Part shown: piece by piece, positions 14,768 through 25,000 of the stretch
How positions within the stretch are numbered: the first letter of the stretch is position 1
Layout: each line of letters begins with the position of its first letter
Assembly: GCA_963843385.1 (NCBI GenBank)
Contig: CAWJJY010000007.1
Span: forward strand, 1-64,000
Length of the DNA stretch: 64,000 nt
From: CAVOHU01 sp963843385
GTDB taxonomy: Bacteria; Acidobacteriota; Vicinamibacteria; Vicinamibacterales; JAKQTR01
Direction: 5' to 3'
Position numbers and translations under genes: made by a program
Notes under the pieces: generated by a model
The model's input: only the letters and a program-made list of their open reading frames with translations
Database searches by the model: none
Told to the model about the DNA's origin: nothing

Positions 14768-16381
14768 ATGCCGGTTCCAAGGCGGAGGAGATGGTTGGCC
14801 GTCGTGATTCTCGGCGCGGGGGCTGCCTCACTCTACAGCGCGATGCCCATGGCCCAGGGACCCGGATCGAGAGGGCCAAAGTTGCCGGCCATGGGCACGA
14901 CCAAGGGCCAGCAATACGGCCGGCTGGTGATCCGCAACGGCATCATGGTCAGCGGGCGCGGAACGCCCGCCGAGGGGCCGGTCGACATCGTCGTCGAGCG
15001 CGGCCGGATTGTGGACGTCGTCCTGGCCGACGCCGTGTCGCTCGACACCTACGGGCCCTCGTTCAAGAGACCGGAGGGCGATCGCGTGATCGACGCGGCC
15101 GGCATGTACGTGTTGCCCGGCCTGGTCGACATGCACGCGCCGGTGCCGGCCAAGGGAGAACTCGCCGGCGATCGAGGGGCCGAATACGTGTACCGGCTCT
15201 GGCTGGGCCACGGCGTGACGACGCTGCGCGATCCGGAAGTGACGGGCGATCCCGCCTGGCGCCTGGAGGACCGCCGCCGGAGCGCGGCGAACGAGATTGT
15301 GGCTCCTCGCCTGGTCCTGTATCAGTTGTGGCCCCGGGCGACTTCTGGCAGCGACGAGAGCTACACGCCGAACGGCATTGCAGCCATCGTCAAGCGGTAC
15401 AAGGAGCAGGGCGTCGATGGCATCAAGGTGCGGACCAAGCCCGCGCACTATCCAGATGTGCTGACCGCCATCTGCGCCGAAGCCGCGAAGGTGGGCCTGG
15501 GCGTGGCCGTCGATCTGAAGGTCACCGAGTCTGACGCGGTCGTCGCCGCCAATGCCGGCGTCAGCTCCCTCGAGCACTGGTACGGCATTCCGGATGCTGC
15601 GATTCCCGGATCGCAGCATCTTCCGCCCGACTACAACTACCTGAACGAGCTGGATCGGTTCCGCAACGCGGGGAAGCTCTGGGCCGAGGCGGACGCGCAC
15701 CCCGAGAAGATCCTCGAGGTCCTCGACCTGATGATCAGGAAGCACGTGGTCTGGGATCCGACGCTGGTGGCCTACGAGGCCAATCGCGACTTGAGCCGGG
15801 CGATGACGCTGCCCTGGCGCGAGCGGTACACCCACCCGCAGCTTCTCGGCTTCTGGGAGCCGAACCCGGCCCACCACGCCTCCTATCATTCGGAGTGGAA
15901 GACCTCCGATGAAGTGAACTGGAAACAGAACTACGAGATCTGGATGAAATACGTCCTCGAGTTCTGGAAGCGCGGAGGTCGTGTGACGGTTGGCACCGAT
16001 GTCGGATCCCTCCAGGCCCTTCACGGCTTCTCGACGATTCGCGAGCTCGAGTTGTTGCAGGAGGCCGGGCTTCACCCCATCGATATCGTCAAGGTGGCCA
16101 CGATGAACGGCGGCGAGGCACTCGGCATCCCGGGCCTCACCGGTCTTCGCATCGGGAACATCGCCGACATCATCGTCGTGGACGGCAACCCGCTCGACAA
16201 CTTCAAGGTGATGTACGGCATGGGCTACGATCGCTACACCGCCGATGGCAGGAAGGAGCATCGCGGCGGAGTCCGATGGACGATCAAGGGGGGAGTGGTG
16301 TTCGACGCGCCGGCGCTGCTGGAAGAAGCTGAGTGGTACGTCAATCAGGCCAGAACGAAGCCGACATCCGCCAGCCGGTGA
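14768..16381 (+). CDS. Secreted amidohydrolase
   Basis: This 537-residue protein has a signal peptide (residues 1-35, RRWLAVVILGAGAASLYSA). The amidohydrolase core shows LVIRNGIMVSGRGTPAEGP, VDIVVERGRIVDVV, VIDAAGMYVLPGLVDMHAPV, VTVGTDVGS and the C-terminal GNIADIIVVDGNPLDN. The usual H-X-H metal motif of PGLVDMHxH reads HAP here, so the first metal site is altered. HWYGIP and GTD remain. ATG 14768 gives the best signal peptide. Its substrate is unknown; relatives include imidazolonepropionase- and dipeptidase-like enzymes. Confidence 0.85.
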   Translation: MPVPRRRRWLAVVILGAGAASLYSAMPMAQGPGSRGPKLPAMGTTKGQQYGRLVIRNGIMVSGRGTPAEGPVDIVVERGRIVDVVLADAVSLDTYGPSFKRPEGDRVIDAAGMYVLPGLVDMHAPVPAKGELAGDRGAEYVYRLWLGHGVTTLRDPEVTGDPAWRLEDRRRSAANEIVAPRLVLYQLWPRATSGSDESYTPNGIAAIVKRYKEQGVDGIKVRTKPAHYPDVLTAICAEAAKVGLGVAVDLKVTESDAVVAANAGVSSLEHWYGIPDAAIPGSQHLPPDYNYLNELDRFRNAGKLWAEADAHPEKILEVLDLMIRKHVVWDPTLVAYEANRDLSRAMTLPWRERYTHPQLLGFWEPNPAHHASYHSEWKTSDEVNWKQNYEIWMKYVLEFWKRGGRVTVGTDVGSLQALHGFSTIRELELLQEAGLHPIDIVKVATMNGGEALGIPGLTGLRIGNIADIIVVDGNPLDNFKVMYGMGYDRYTADGRKEHRGGVRWTIKGGVVFDAPALLEEAEWYVNQARTKPTSASR

Positions 16382-16511
16382 GGAAGGCCACAAATCGGAG
16401 TCGATGCGTCACCCTTGCGCGCCCAGGTCCTGCGGGCGAGCACCCGCCACACGACTCCGACTCCTGGTGTTCAGTGGCCAACTATCTTACGAGGCCCGCC
16501 ATATCGATGCG

Positions 16512-16540
16512 GCGGCGACGCTGGCAACCAGCGTCGCCGC
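16512..16540. terminator. Perfect 13-bp hairpin between convergent genes
   Basis: GCGGCGACGCTGG (16512-16524) and CCAGCGTCGCCGC (16528-16540) pair perfectly with a 3-nt loop. It lies between the amidohydrolase stop (16381) and the stop of the opposing hydrolase gene (16570) and is a likely bidirectional terminator, though no T-run follows. Confidence 0.65.
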
Positions 16541-16569
16541 AGAGGCGGCAGCCTGGACAACACCCCTGA

Positions 16570-17613
16570 TCACTTCTGCGTGGCCTTCGAGGCGGTCCCA
16601 CCCGCCGGCATGTTCTTGTTGAAGAAGTCGATGCTCTGCTGGATGATCTTCAGCTGCATGTCGTCCGGCTTGGCATTGCCCTTCTCATCACGCGGCACCC
16701 GAATGATGAAGCCGTGCACCGGGTGGTCGTACTTCACGCTCTCGACGTTCTTGCCCGCCTCCTTCATCCAGGTGAAGGCCGTCTCGAACAGCCCTTCGAG
16801 CGAATCGTGCGTGCGGAGGACGAACAGGACAGGGAAGTTGATGCGCCTGATGCGCTCCATGGCGATGTCCTTGTGCTTGAGGAACGGCGCCGCCGATTCC
16901 ATCGTCGGCAGCTGGTTCTCGTCGCCCGCGAACCCCTTTTCGTCGATCTGCAGGAACTCGCTGGTATCCGGTTCCGAGGAAATCGCCGCCGCGACCTGCA
17001 TGCCTTCGGCGCCCGCCTTGAGGATCATGCCGCCGCCGTGGCTGTTGCCGCACAATCCCACCCGGCCCGGGTCGACGTACGGCAGCGTCTTCACGTACTG
17101 CACGATCGTCATCAGGTCGTTGTATTCGAGCGGCGGCCGGTTCAGCAGCTGGTTCGCCTGGTGGTGCGACACGGTCAGCGGCTTGACGCGCGTGTACTCG
17201 AACCAGCTCTCGGCGCGGTAGTTCAGGTAGCCGACCGCGTAGCCGGCCTTCAGGTAGCGATCCATCGTGTACGCCGCCGCGTTGTTGACGGATTCGCGCA
17301 CTGCTCTTACGCCGGACCCGCCGTTGCCGCTGAAGAACATCACGATGGGGAACGGCCCCTTGCCCTGCGGGTGACGCAACCCGATCGGCATGTAGAGGCC
17401 ATCGACGGTCTCGAGCAGCGTGATGTCAACGGGGATATCGGATCCCTTCACAGGCTCAGTGAACACGAACGCGTCCCACGGCGGCACGATGGGCATCTGG
17501 GGCGGTTTGAAGTCCGGAAGCGGTACGTTCACATTCGACGGTGCCGGCTGCTGCGCGAGAGCGGCGCCGGCGGTGCACAACAACAGACAACACGCCAGGA
17601 CGAAGGTGCGCAT
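16570..17613 (-). CDS. Secreted alpha/beta hydrolase, dienelactone-hydrolase-like
   Basis: This 347-residue protein has a clear signal peptide (MRTFVLACCLLLCTAGAALA). The fold shows the oxyanion region PIVMFFSGNGGSG, the nucleophile elbow GLCGNSHGGGM (Ser about residue 195), an acid-bearing strand near FVLRTHDSLEGLFE and the catalytic-His region YDHPVHGFI. It is closely related to the gene at 60240, sharing VPVDITLLETVDGL-type sequence, so the two are paralogues. Likely periplasmic esterase or peptidase; the substrate is unknown. Confidence 0.88.
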   Translation of the reverse strand: MRTFVLACCLLLCTAGAALAQQPAPSNVNVPLPDFKPPQMPIVPPWDAFVFTEPVKGSDIPVDITLLETVDGLYMPIGLRHPQGKGPFPIVMFFSGNGGSGVRAVRESVNNAAAYTMDRYLKAGYAVGYLNYRAESWFEYTRVKPLTVSHHQANQLLNRPPLEYNDLMTIVQYVKTLPYVDPGRVGLCGNSHGGGMILKAGAEGMQVAAAISSEPDTSEFLQIDEKGFAGDENQLPTMESAAPFLKHKDIAMERIRRINFPVLFVLRTHDSLEGLFETAFTWMKEAGKNVESVKYDHPVHGFIIRVPRDEKGNAKPDDMQLKIIQQSIDFFNKNMPAGGTASKATQK

Positions 17614-17950
17614 GGTCGCTCCTTGGTAACGGCTGAACCGACATTTCCGACTTGAGGAACGGTGATCGACCGCATCCTACACCAACGAGCGCGCTCGGGT
17701 CGGGATTCCTGCCCGATCGGTCATGGCCTTCTGGTCCGAACGGCCTGATAACTCGGCGATTCCGGCCCGGGATCGCATCGGGCATAGGTTGGCGTTCGGC
17801 ATGACCTGGATGAGGACCGCCGACGAACACCTGGCCACTGTGCCCGAATCTTTCCGGCGTACTTCTCCGTCACCACGCTAGAATGGGCGCACCTGCGACG
17901 TCCCTACCGCCCGGCTCGGTCCATCGTCCGAAGGGGTGAGGAGTTCCCGG
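17614..17950. other. Divergent intergenic region
   Basis: These 337 bp separate the divergent hydrolase and kinase genes and must hold both promoters. I see no clear -35/-10 pair, and no gene. Confidence 0.4.
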
Positions 17951-20340
17951 ATGACCGGTAAGACGCTCGGACACTACCGGATTCTGGAGAGGATCGGCCA
18001 GGGCGGCATGGGGGTCGTATTCCTGGCCGAGGATACCTCCCTGCACCGCAAAGTGGCCCTGAAATTCCTCCCCGCAGACATGCAGCAGGACGACACCGCC
18101 CGCAAGCGCTTCATCCGTGAAGCACGCTCAGCCGCCGCCCTGGATCATCCCTACATCTGCCACATCAACGAGGTCGGAGAATCCGAAGGCCAGGATTTCA
18201 TCGCGATGGAGTACGTCGAGGGCCAGTCACTGAGCGACCGCATCGCTGCGGAGACAACCGGCCGGCCGCCAGTACCCCTTCAGGAGGCCCTGCAGATCGC
18301 CATCGAAGTCGCCGAGGCGCTGGAAGCGGCACACGGCAAGGGGATCGTCCACCGGGACATCAAGCCCGGCAACATCATGCTGACCGAGACGGGGCACGCC
18401 AAGGTCATGGACTTCGGGCTGGCCAAGATGACCATGGTGTCCGGCGGCGTGGACGCCGAGGAGGCGACGGTCACGGCGCTGACGCTCAGCGGGGCGGCCA
18501 TGGGAACACCGGCCTACATGTCTCCGGAGCAATTGCGCGGGCAGCCGGCGGATACGCGGAGCGACCTGTGGGCGTTGGGGGTGACGCTGTACGAGATGGT
18601 CGCAGGGACGAGACCGTTCGAGGGACCGGGCGGGTATGAGGTGACCTCGGCGATATTGAGTCAGGCGCCGCGGCCGTTGCCCACGGGGGTGCCGGCGGAA
18701 CTGGGAGCCGTGATCGGGCGCTGTTTGGAGAAGGAGCCTGGGAAACGGTTCCAGGCGGCGGGGGAGTTGCGGGAAGCGCTGAGCGCGGTGGTGGCGGGGA
18801 CGGTGTCGCCCTGGGTGGGCTGGCGCTACCGGATCGCGCACAGCCGGTGGCCGGCAGTGGCGACGGCGGCGCTGGCGCTCGTCGTGCTGGCCGGAATCCT
18901 GGTTGGCGTGGATGCGGGTGGGTTGCGGGGCTGGCTGACTGGAAGAATGGGCAGCCCCGCGAAAACCGTGAAGCTGGCGGTGCTGCCGTTTGCAAACCTG
19001 ACGGGGGACCCGGAGCAGGAGTACCTCAGCGACGGGCTGACCCAGGAAATGATCGCACAGATGGGGCGGTTGCACCCGCAGGGCCTGAGCGTCATCGCGC
19101 GGACGTCGGTGATGCAATACAAGAAGAGCGAGAAACCGATCGATCAGATCGCGCGGGAGCTGGGCGTCGGGTATGTCCTGGAGGGGAGCGCTCGAAAGGA
19201 CGGGGGGCGGATTCGGATCACGGCGGAGCTCGTCCAGGTGCGGGACCAGACGCAGCTGTGGGCGGAGACGTATGACCGGGAGATCAGCGGGATCCTGGCA
19301 CTGCAGAGCGACGTGGCGCGGAAGGTGGCCGAAGCACTGGCGCTGAAGCTGCTGCCGCGGGAGCAGTCGCTACTGGCCAACGCCCGAACCGTCAACCCCG
19401 AAGCCTACGACGCGTACCTCAAGGGTCTCAAGCTCTCCTACGGGATTACGTCTGCCGACCTCGACGCCTCGCTGAAATACTTCCACTTGGCGCTGGAGAA
19501 GGACCCGAATTATCCGCTGGCCTATGCCGGCGTCTCCATCGTCTGGGCCTATCGCCAGCAGATGGGATTCACACCCCCTCATGAGGCCGCGCCGAAGGCC
19601 AAGGCGGCCGCGCTGAAGGCACTCGAGCTCGACGACACCCTCGCGGAAGCGCACTGCGCGTTGGCGGTCATCTACGCCTGGACCGACTGGAACTGGCCGG
19701 CTACCGAAGCGGCCTTCAAGCGGGCCATCGACCTCAATCCCAACCTCCCGGATGCGCGGGCATTCTACTCGCACTACTTGTTCATGATGCGGCGTTCGGA
19801 TGAGGCCATGGCTCAGATCGAGCGGGCGCTGGCGCTGGATCCGTTCAATCCTCTCTTTCAAATCATGTATGCCGTAGACCTGATATTCTCCCGCCGATAC
19901 GACGATGCTGTTGCCGCGGCGCGCAATGTGCCTGGTAATCCGGCCGCGGTGCAGGTGATCTGGTGGGCACGCTCCGTCCAGGGGAGGCGGAAAGAGGCAC
20001 TTGAGGCAGCGAAGGCCTACATGAAGGTCATCTACGATGATCGTGCCGTCGACGAGGCGCTCGATCAGGGGTACGCCCAGGCGACGCTACACGGAAGGGA
20101 TGCAGCGAGGGGCCCAGGCGCTTGCGGCTCGCTTTCGCGCCTCCTTCGCACTTCCGACCGACGTGGCGAACCTGTATCTGGACGCGGGGGACAATGGGCC
20201 GGCTCTCGACTGGCTGGAAAAGGGATTCGACGTGCGCGATCCCGTTCTGCCTTACCTGTGCCTCCCCTATTATTATCGATCGCCTGCGCTCCGAGCCCCG
20301 CTTCCAGGCTCTGCTGCGTCGCCTGAACCTCCCGCAATAG
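17951..20340 (+). pseudogene. Ser/Thr kinase with TolB-like and TPR domains, two C-terminal frameshifts
   Basis: The kinase domain (residues 5-280) is complete: GQGGMGVVF, ALKF lysine, HRDIKPGN, MDFGLAK and MSPEQ. A transmembrane helix follows (about 305-325), then a TolB/FlgO-like domain (VLPFANLTGDPEQEYLSDGL, VGYVLEGSARKDGG) and TPRs. The frame is intact to about 20085. There the expected sequence moves to +1 (EGMQRGAQALAARFRASF, VANLYLDAGDNGPALDWLEK) and near 20275 to +2 (DRLRSEPRFQALLRRLNLPQ, stop 20340). Without repair the protein ends in 80 unrelated residues. Start ATG 17951 follows GAGGAG. Kinase and TolB parts should still be made. Confidence 0.88.
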
Positions 20341-20352
20341 GCAGTAGAACGC

Positions 20353-20766
20353 TCACTTACGTTTCGTGGGCTTCTTTGCGCCCGCAGCATTGAGCGCAAC
20401 GGCTGCGCGAATGAGCGCCTTGAACGCATTCGCGGCAATCTCCTCACCCTCGTGAATGTCGATGGCGCGCCTTGCGTTCCCGTCCAGGCTCGAGTTGAAG
20501 AGCCTGGCAGGATCTTTCAAGGAAGCGCCCTTGAAGAAGGTCAGCTTCACGATCGATTTGTACGACTCTCCGGTGCAGATGCCCCCGTCATGGGACCATA
20601 CCGGTGTCCCCATCCACTTCCACTCTTCCAGAACATCAGGGTCGGCCTCCCTGATGAGGGCCCGCATCCGGGCCAGTGTCTTGCCTCTCCAGTCAGCCAG
20701 CTCGGCAATCTTCTCGCTGATGAGTCGGGAGGCCGCTTCGCCTGCTGCCTTTGCGTTGGTCTTCAT
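20353..20766 (-). CDS. DUF1801-family protein
   Basis: This 137-residue protein contains WRGKTLARMRALIREADPDV, EEWKWMGTPVWSHDGGICTG and YKSIVKLTFFKGASLKDP, the pattern of DUF1801 proteins (YdhG-like, iron-chaperone-related fold). The C-terminal tail is Lys-rich. Start ATG 20766 follows GAGGTAGG. It lies downstream of SRPBCC and ArsR genes on the same strand, a grouping often seen in soil bacteria. Confidence 0.85.
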   Translation of the reverse strand: MKTNAKAAGEAASRLISEKIAELADWRGKTLARMRALIREADPDVLEEWKWMGTPVWSHDGGICTGESYKSIVKLTFFKGASLKDPARLFNSSLDGNARRAIDIHEGEEIAANAFKALIRAAVALNAAGAKKPTKRK

Positions 20767-20829
20767 CGTCCTACCTCTCGTTGGGTTGGGCCGCATTGGG
20801 TCCAGCCGACGGGGCATGCTCAGCTCTGT

Positions 20830-21387
20830 CTAGCGCGACGGCCATCCGGGGGTCTCAACGGCGAACTGCTTTGCATACTCGGCGTTCAATCGCTGCCAGC
20901 CGCCGAACTTCATCACCTCGGGGCCGACGATGCGTCCAATGGGCTGACCGGCGAGAAGCCAATCCAGCACATCGAAGCAGATGTGCCAGCCCGCAGCGCC
21001 CATCGAGATGAATCCACGGTCGATGTTGTGCCAGAGAGTGAGCCGGGTGCCGCCGCCTCCGAGCGGCTCCAGTTCCCAGCGGATGTCACTTCCGCCCCAG
21101 CTGTATTCGAGCGCCCTCGGCGCGTCAGCCCTCCTCACGTGGGTCTCGGTGACGTGCGGCGCCGGCGATCCCACGGTCGAGAGCGTTGCGGTGCCAACGG
21201 CGCCGAGGTTCCGGTTGGAATCGTACGGAGCCCATTCGCGGAGATGCTCGGGGTCCGTGAGCGCCAACCAGACCTTTGCAGGAGGATGGGGCAGGTCGCG
21301 GACGAGCACGAGCGTCCACTGCTCTCCATCTTTTCGGACCTCGGCGCCAGAAGCGGGACCCGGCTCGTATTGCTCACGGCTGTTCAT
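20830..21387 (-). CDS. SRPBCC/AHSA1-domain protein
   Basis: This 185-residue START-like fold protein reads VLVRDLPHPPAKVWLALTDP, EHLREWAPYDSNRNLGAVG, LEYSWGGSDIRWELEPLGGG and TRLTLWHNIDRG. AHSA1-type proteins bind small hydrophobic ligands and frequently pair with an ArsR regulator. The start lies 14 bp inside arsR, so the genes are co-translated. Ligand unknown. Confidence 0.87.
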   Translation of the reverse strand: MNSREQYEPGPASGAEVRKDGEQWTLVLVRDLPHPPAKVWLALTDPEHLREWAPYDSNRNLGAVGTATLSTVGSPAPHVTETHVRRADAPRALEYSWGGSDIRWELEPLGGGGTRLTLWHNIDRGFISMGAAGWHICFDVLDWLLAGQPIGRIVGPEVMKFGGWQRLNAEYAKQFAVETPGWPSR

Positions 21388-21730
21388 GTCTTTTCTTTCC
21401 TTTCACCGCGCGTACCTTCTCCATCTTCTCCAGATGTTGCTCCAGGGCATCGACGTGCTTCGACCAGAAGCGCCGGAACGGAACGAGCCATGCGTCGAGC
21501 TCCATGAGCGGCTCCGGTCTCAGTCGATACAGGCGCCGCTGCGCTTCAATCCGTGATTCCACGAACCCGGCCTCTCGAAGCACTCGCAGGTGCTTGGAGA
21601 CGGACGGCTGCGACAGTCGCAGCTGGCGCTCGATGTCGCCAACGGAACGCTCGGACGAGAGCAGCAGGTTCAGGATGGCCCGCCTGTTGGGCTCCGCGAC
21701 AATGGCAAAGGATGATTCCACAATAGACAT
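21374..21730 (-). CDS. ArsR-family transcriptional regulator
   Basis: This protein of about 118 residues has the winged-helix sequence FAIVAEPNRRAILNLLLSSE, SVGDIERQLRLSQPSVSKHL and RVLREAGFVESRIEAQRRLY. Cysteine metal ligands are absent, so it is of the SRPBCC-linked non-metal group. The ATG at 21730 lies inside the probable -10 box, so translation may instead begin at GTG 21721, which would be leaderless. An operator palindrome covers 21736-21753. Confidence 0.88.
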   Translation of the reverse strand: MSIVESSFAIVAEPNRRAILNLLLSSERSVGDIERQLRLSQPSVSKHLRVLREAGFVESRIEAQRRLYRLRPEPLMELDAWLVPFRRFWSKHVDALEQHLEKMEKVRAVKGKKRHEQP

Positions 21731-21735
21731 ATAGC

Positions 21736-21753
21736 CGAGCATGTATATGCTCG
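21736..21753 (-). promoter_or_regulatory. ArsR operator palindrome
   Basis: Seven-base arms CGAGCAT and ATGCTCG flank GTAT. On the minus strand TTGACG just upstream and TATATG just downstream could be the -35 and -10 hexamers with 18-bp spacing, so repressor binding would block the polymerase. Confidence 0.65.
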
Positions 21754-22002
21754 TCAAGTCATAGTTAGGCTGGATTGGGACAATCGGGCTGTCGCGCACG
21801 CCGCGCCATTGCGGGGTGGCGCGGGCGAAGCGGAACCCGGCCGAGCCTGGCGGCGGGCAGCATCTGTCGACTGCGCCTCCGGCCGATTGCGCCGTCGGCC
21901 GATTGCGCCACCACGCCACGCTGCTGCTCGCTGTAGAATGCAGCGCGACTCATGCCGTCGGCGCCGCGGTGGCGCTCGGACGTCCACGTGAAGGAACCTG
22001 AC

Positions 22003-25000
22003 ATGAAGATGACCGCCGTGAAACGCCCACCCGCGCCCCGCCACCTCACCGTCTTCGTCCTCCTGCTGGCGGGCTCGCTCGTTGCCGCCTACGCGCTGCC
22101 GGGGGCGCAGGCCCCGGCGAAGAAGGCGATGACGATCGACGACTACACCAAGTGGCGCAGCATCGAGCGCCAGGCACTCTCGGGGGACGGGAAGTGGGTT
22201 GTCTACACTCTGCAGACGACCAACGTGGTGGCGGCCGAGGCCAAGCCGGTCCTGCACCTGCTGAACCTCGAGACCAGCGTCGAGGTGACGGTGGCCGACG
22301 CCACCGACGGCACGTTCTCCCCCGATTCCAAGTGGATCGCGTACCAGGTGGACCCGGGCGCCGCCCAGCGAGGCCGCGGCGGTCGTGGCGGTTCCGGGAC
22401 TGCGACCCCAGCCGGCGCCGGTCAACCTCAGACCGCGCCGTCCGGGCAGGGCGGAGCGCAGCCCGGCCAGACGGGCGCGCCGTCCGGGCAAGGCGGAGTG
22501 CAGCCCGGCCAGGGCGGCTCTTCGACTGGCTCAGGGCAGGGCCCTTCGACAAGCTCAGGGCAGGGCAGGGGAGGCACGGCGCCGGTTATCCCACCCCGGC
22601 GCGTCGAGGTGCGCAACCTGGCGACCGGCGAAGTGCGATCGTGGCAGGACATCGGCACGTTTGCCTTCTCGGCCACGTCCACTCACCTGATCCTCCGCCG
22701 GCGCGGCGGCGAGGCCGCACCTTCCGCGGGCGGGCGTGGCGGCGCGGGCGCGCCGGGCGGTCAGCCGCCTGCCGCGGCGGGACAGGCCTCCGGAGCCGCC
22801 GGGGCGCCGGCCGGACCGCGCGGCGTGGATGCCATCCTGCTCGACCTTCGGACAGGACGCCACCAGTTGCTCGGCAGCGTGGCCGACATCGCGTTCAACC
22901 GCACGGGCGAGTTGCTCGCTTACACGGTGGATGCGGCCGTGAAGGACGTCAACGGCCTCTTCGTCTTCGACACGCGCACCGGGCGAACGACCACCTTGGA
23001 CAGCGACGCGAAGAGCTACAACCGGCTCACGTGGAACGAGGAGGGCAACGCCCTCGCCGTGCTCAAGGGGAGCGAGGTCGAAAAGATGCGCGAGCGCGAC
23101 AACGTCCTCGTCGCGTTCCCGGACGTCGCCGCCTCGCTGAAGGACGGTGCCCCCGTGGCGGCGCCCTCCGTGCTCCAGCCAGCCAAGGTCGACAGCTTTC
23201 CAAAGGGCTGGGTCGTGAGCGACCGTGCGACGCTTGCCTGGAGCGAGGACAACACTCGCGTCTTCTTCGGGATCAAGGAACAGGTCCCCTCGCCGGACAC
23301 CGCGCGGCGGACGACCGACGAGGCCGCCGACGTGGACGTGTGGAACACCTCGGACGATCGGGTGCAGTCACTGCAGATGAACCGGGCGAACCAGGACCGG
23401 AACTTCACCTTCCGCCAGGCGTTCGACGTGTCGGCGAAACGGTTCGTCAAGCTCACCGACGACACGATGAGGGATCTCGACATCGCGCCTGACGGCAAGT
23501 GGGCGGTCGGGCGCGACACGCGCGCCTACCTCGCCGACCAGAAGAAGCTGCCGGCCGCCGACTTCTATCGCGTGAACACCGCCACCGGCGAGCGGACGTT
23601 GATCGCCAAGGGACAGCTGACCGGCCGCCACGTCCTTGGCATCTCGCCGCACGGCACGCACTTCCTCTACTGGAAGGACAGTCGGTTCCAGGTCTACGAC
23701 CTCGAGGCCAACGCCACCAGGACGCTCGGCGTCGCGACACCGCCCGTGAGCTTCATCGACGTCGAAGACGACCACCCGGGAACCAAGCCCTCGTATGGCG
23801 TCGCCGGCTACACCAGCGACGCCAAGGCGGTCATCGTCAACCACCGGTACGACCTGTGGGTGCTCCCGCTCGACGGCTCGGCGCCCACCAATCTGACGGG
23901 CGGCCTCGGAAGCAAGAACGAGAGGCGATTCCGCCTCGTCCGGACCGAGCAGGTGGACCCGAGCGTCGCTCGCGCCGTCGGGCCCCGTGGGACGTTCGAC
24001 CTCACCAAGCCGGTCACCCTGTCGGCCTACGGCCAGTGGACCAAGAAGGCCGGCTTCTACGAACTGGCCGGCGGGCAGATGAAGGAACTCGTCTATGAGG
24101 ACGCGTCGTTCAGCACGCCGGTGAAGGCGCGGAAGGCCGATCGGTTCCTGTTCACGCGGCAGACCTTCGTCGAGTTCCCCGACCTGCGCGTGTCGGGCCC
24201 GGGCTTCGCCGATGCGAAGAAGATCACCGACGCCAATCCGCAGCAGAAGGACTTTCTGTGGGGGCATCGCATGCTGTTCGACTTCAAGAACAAGGACGGC
24301 GTGCGGCTGCAGGGCATCCTGGCGGTGCCCGACGACTACAAGCCCGGCGAGAAGCGTCCGATGATCGTCACCTTCTACGAGAAGAATTCGCAGAACATGC
24401 ACGTCTACACCCCGCCGGTGTACATGGTCAGCATGGGCCGCATGCCCACGCAGGCGGTCAGCGACGGCTACCTGACCATGATGCCGGACGTCCACTTCCG
24501 GACCGGCTCGTCGCACAGCGACATGCTGGAATGTGTCGAGGCGGGCACGCGCAAGGTGATCGAGATGGGCTACGCCGACCCGAGGCGCATCGGCGTCACC
24601 GGCCACAGCTACGGCGGCGAGGGCGCGGCCTATGTCGGGACGATGTCGAAGATGTTCGCCGCGGTCGGCATGGGCGCGGGCGTGGTCGATCTCTACAACG
24701 ACTTCGCCATGAACTGGGGCTGGTCGTATGGGGCACAGGGCGGCAGTGGCGATACGGCGTTCCAGTACTACCTCTACGACCAGGGGCGCTGGGGCTTCTC
24801 GCCCTGGGACCAGCCCGACCGGTATCGCAATGAGTCGGCGCTCACGTGGGCGCCGAAGGCGGTGGCGCCGTTCCTCATCATGCACGGCACCTCCGACCCG
24901 ACCGTCGGGTTCATCAACGGCCTGGCCTTCTACAATGCGCTCCGCTACAACGGTAAGAAGGCCGTGCTGCTGGCGTACCCGGGCGAGGCACACCACCTCG

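Noticed and set aside
14768..16381. GTG or ATG starts upstream to 14531 for the amidohydrolase
   Set aside because: The added residues are Arg/Pro-rich without motifs and would mask the signal peptide that begins at 14768.
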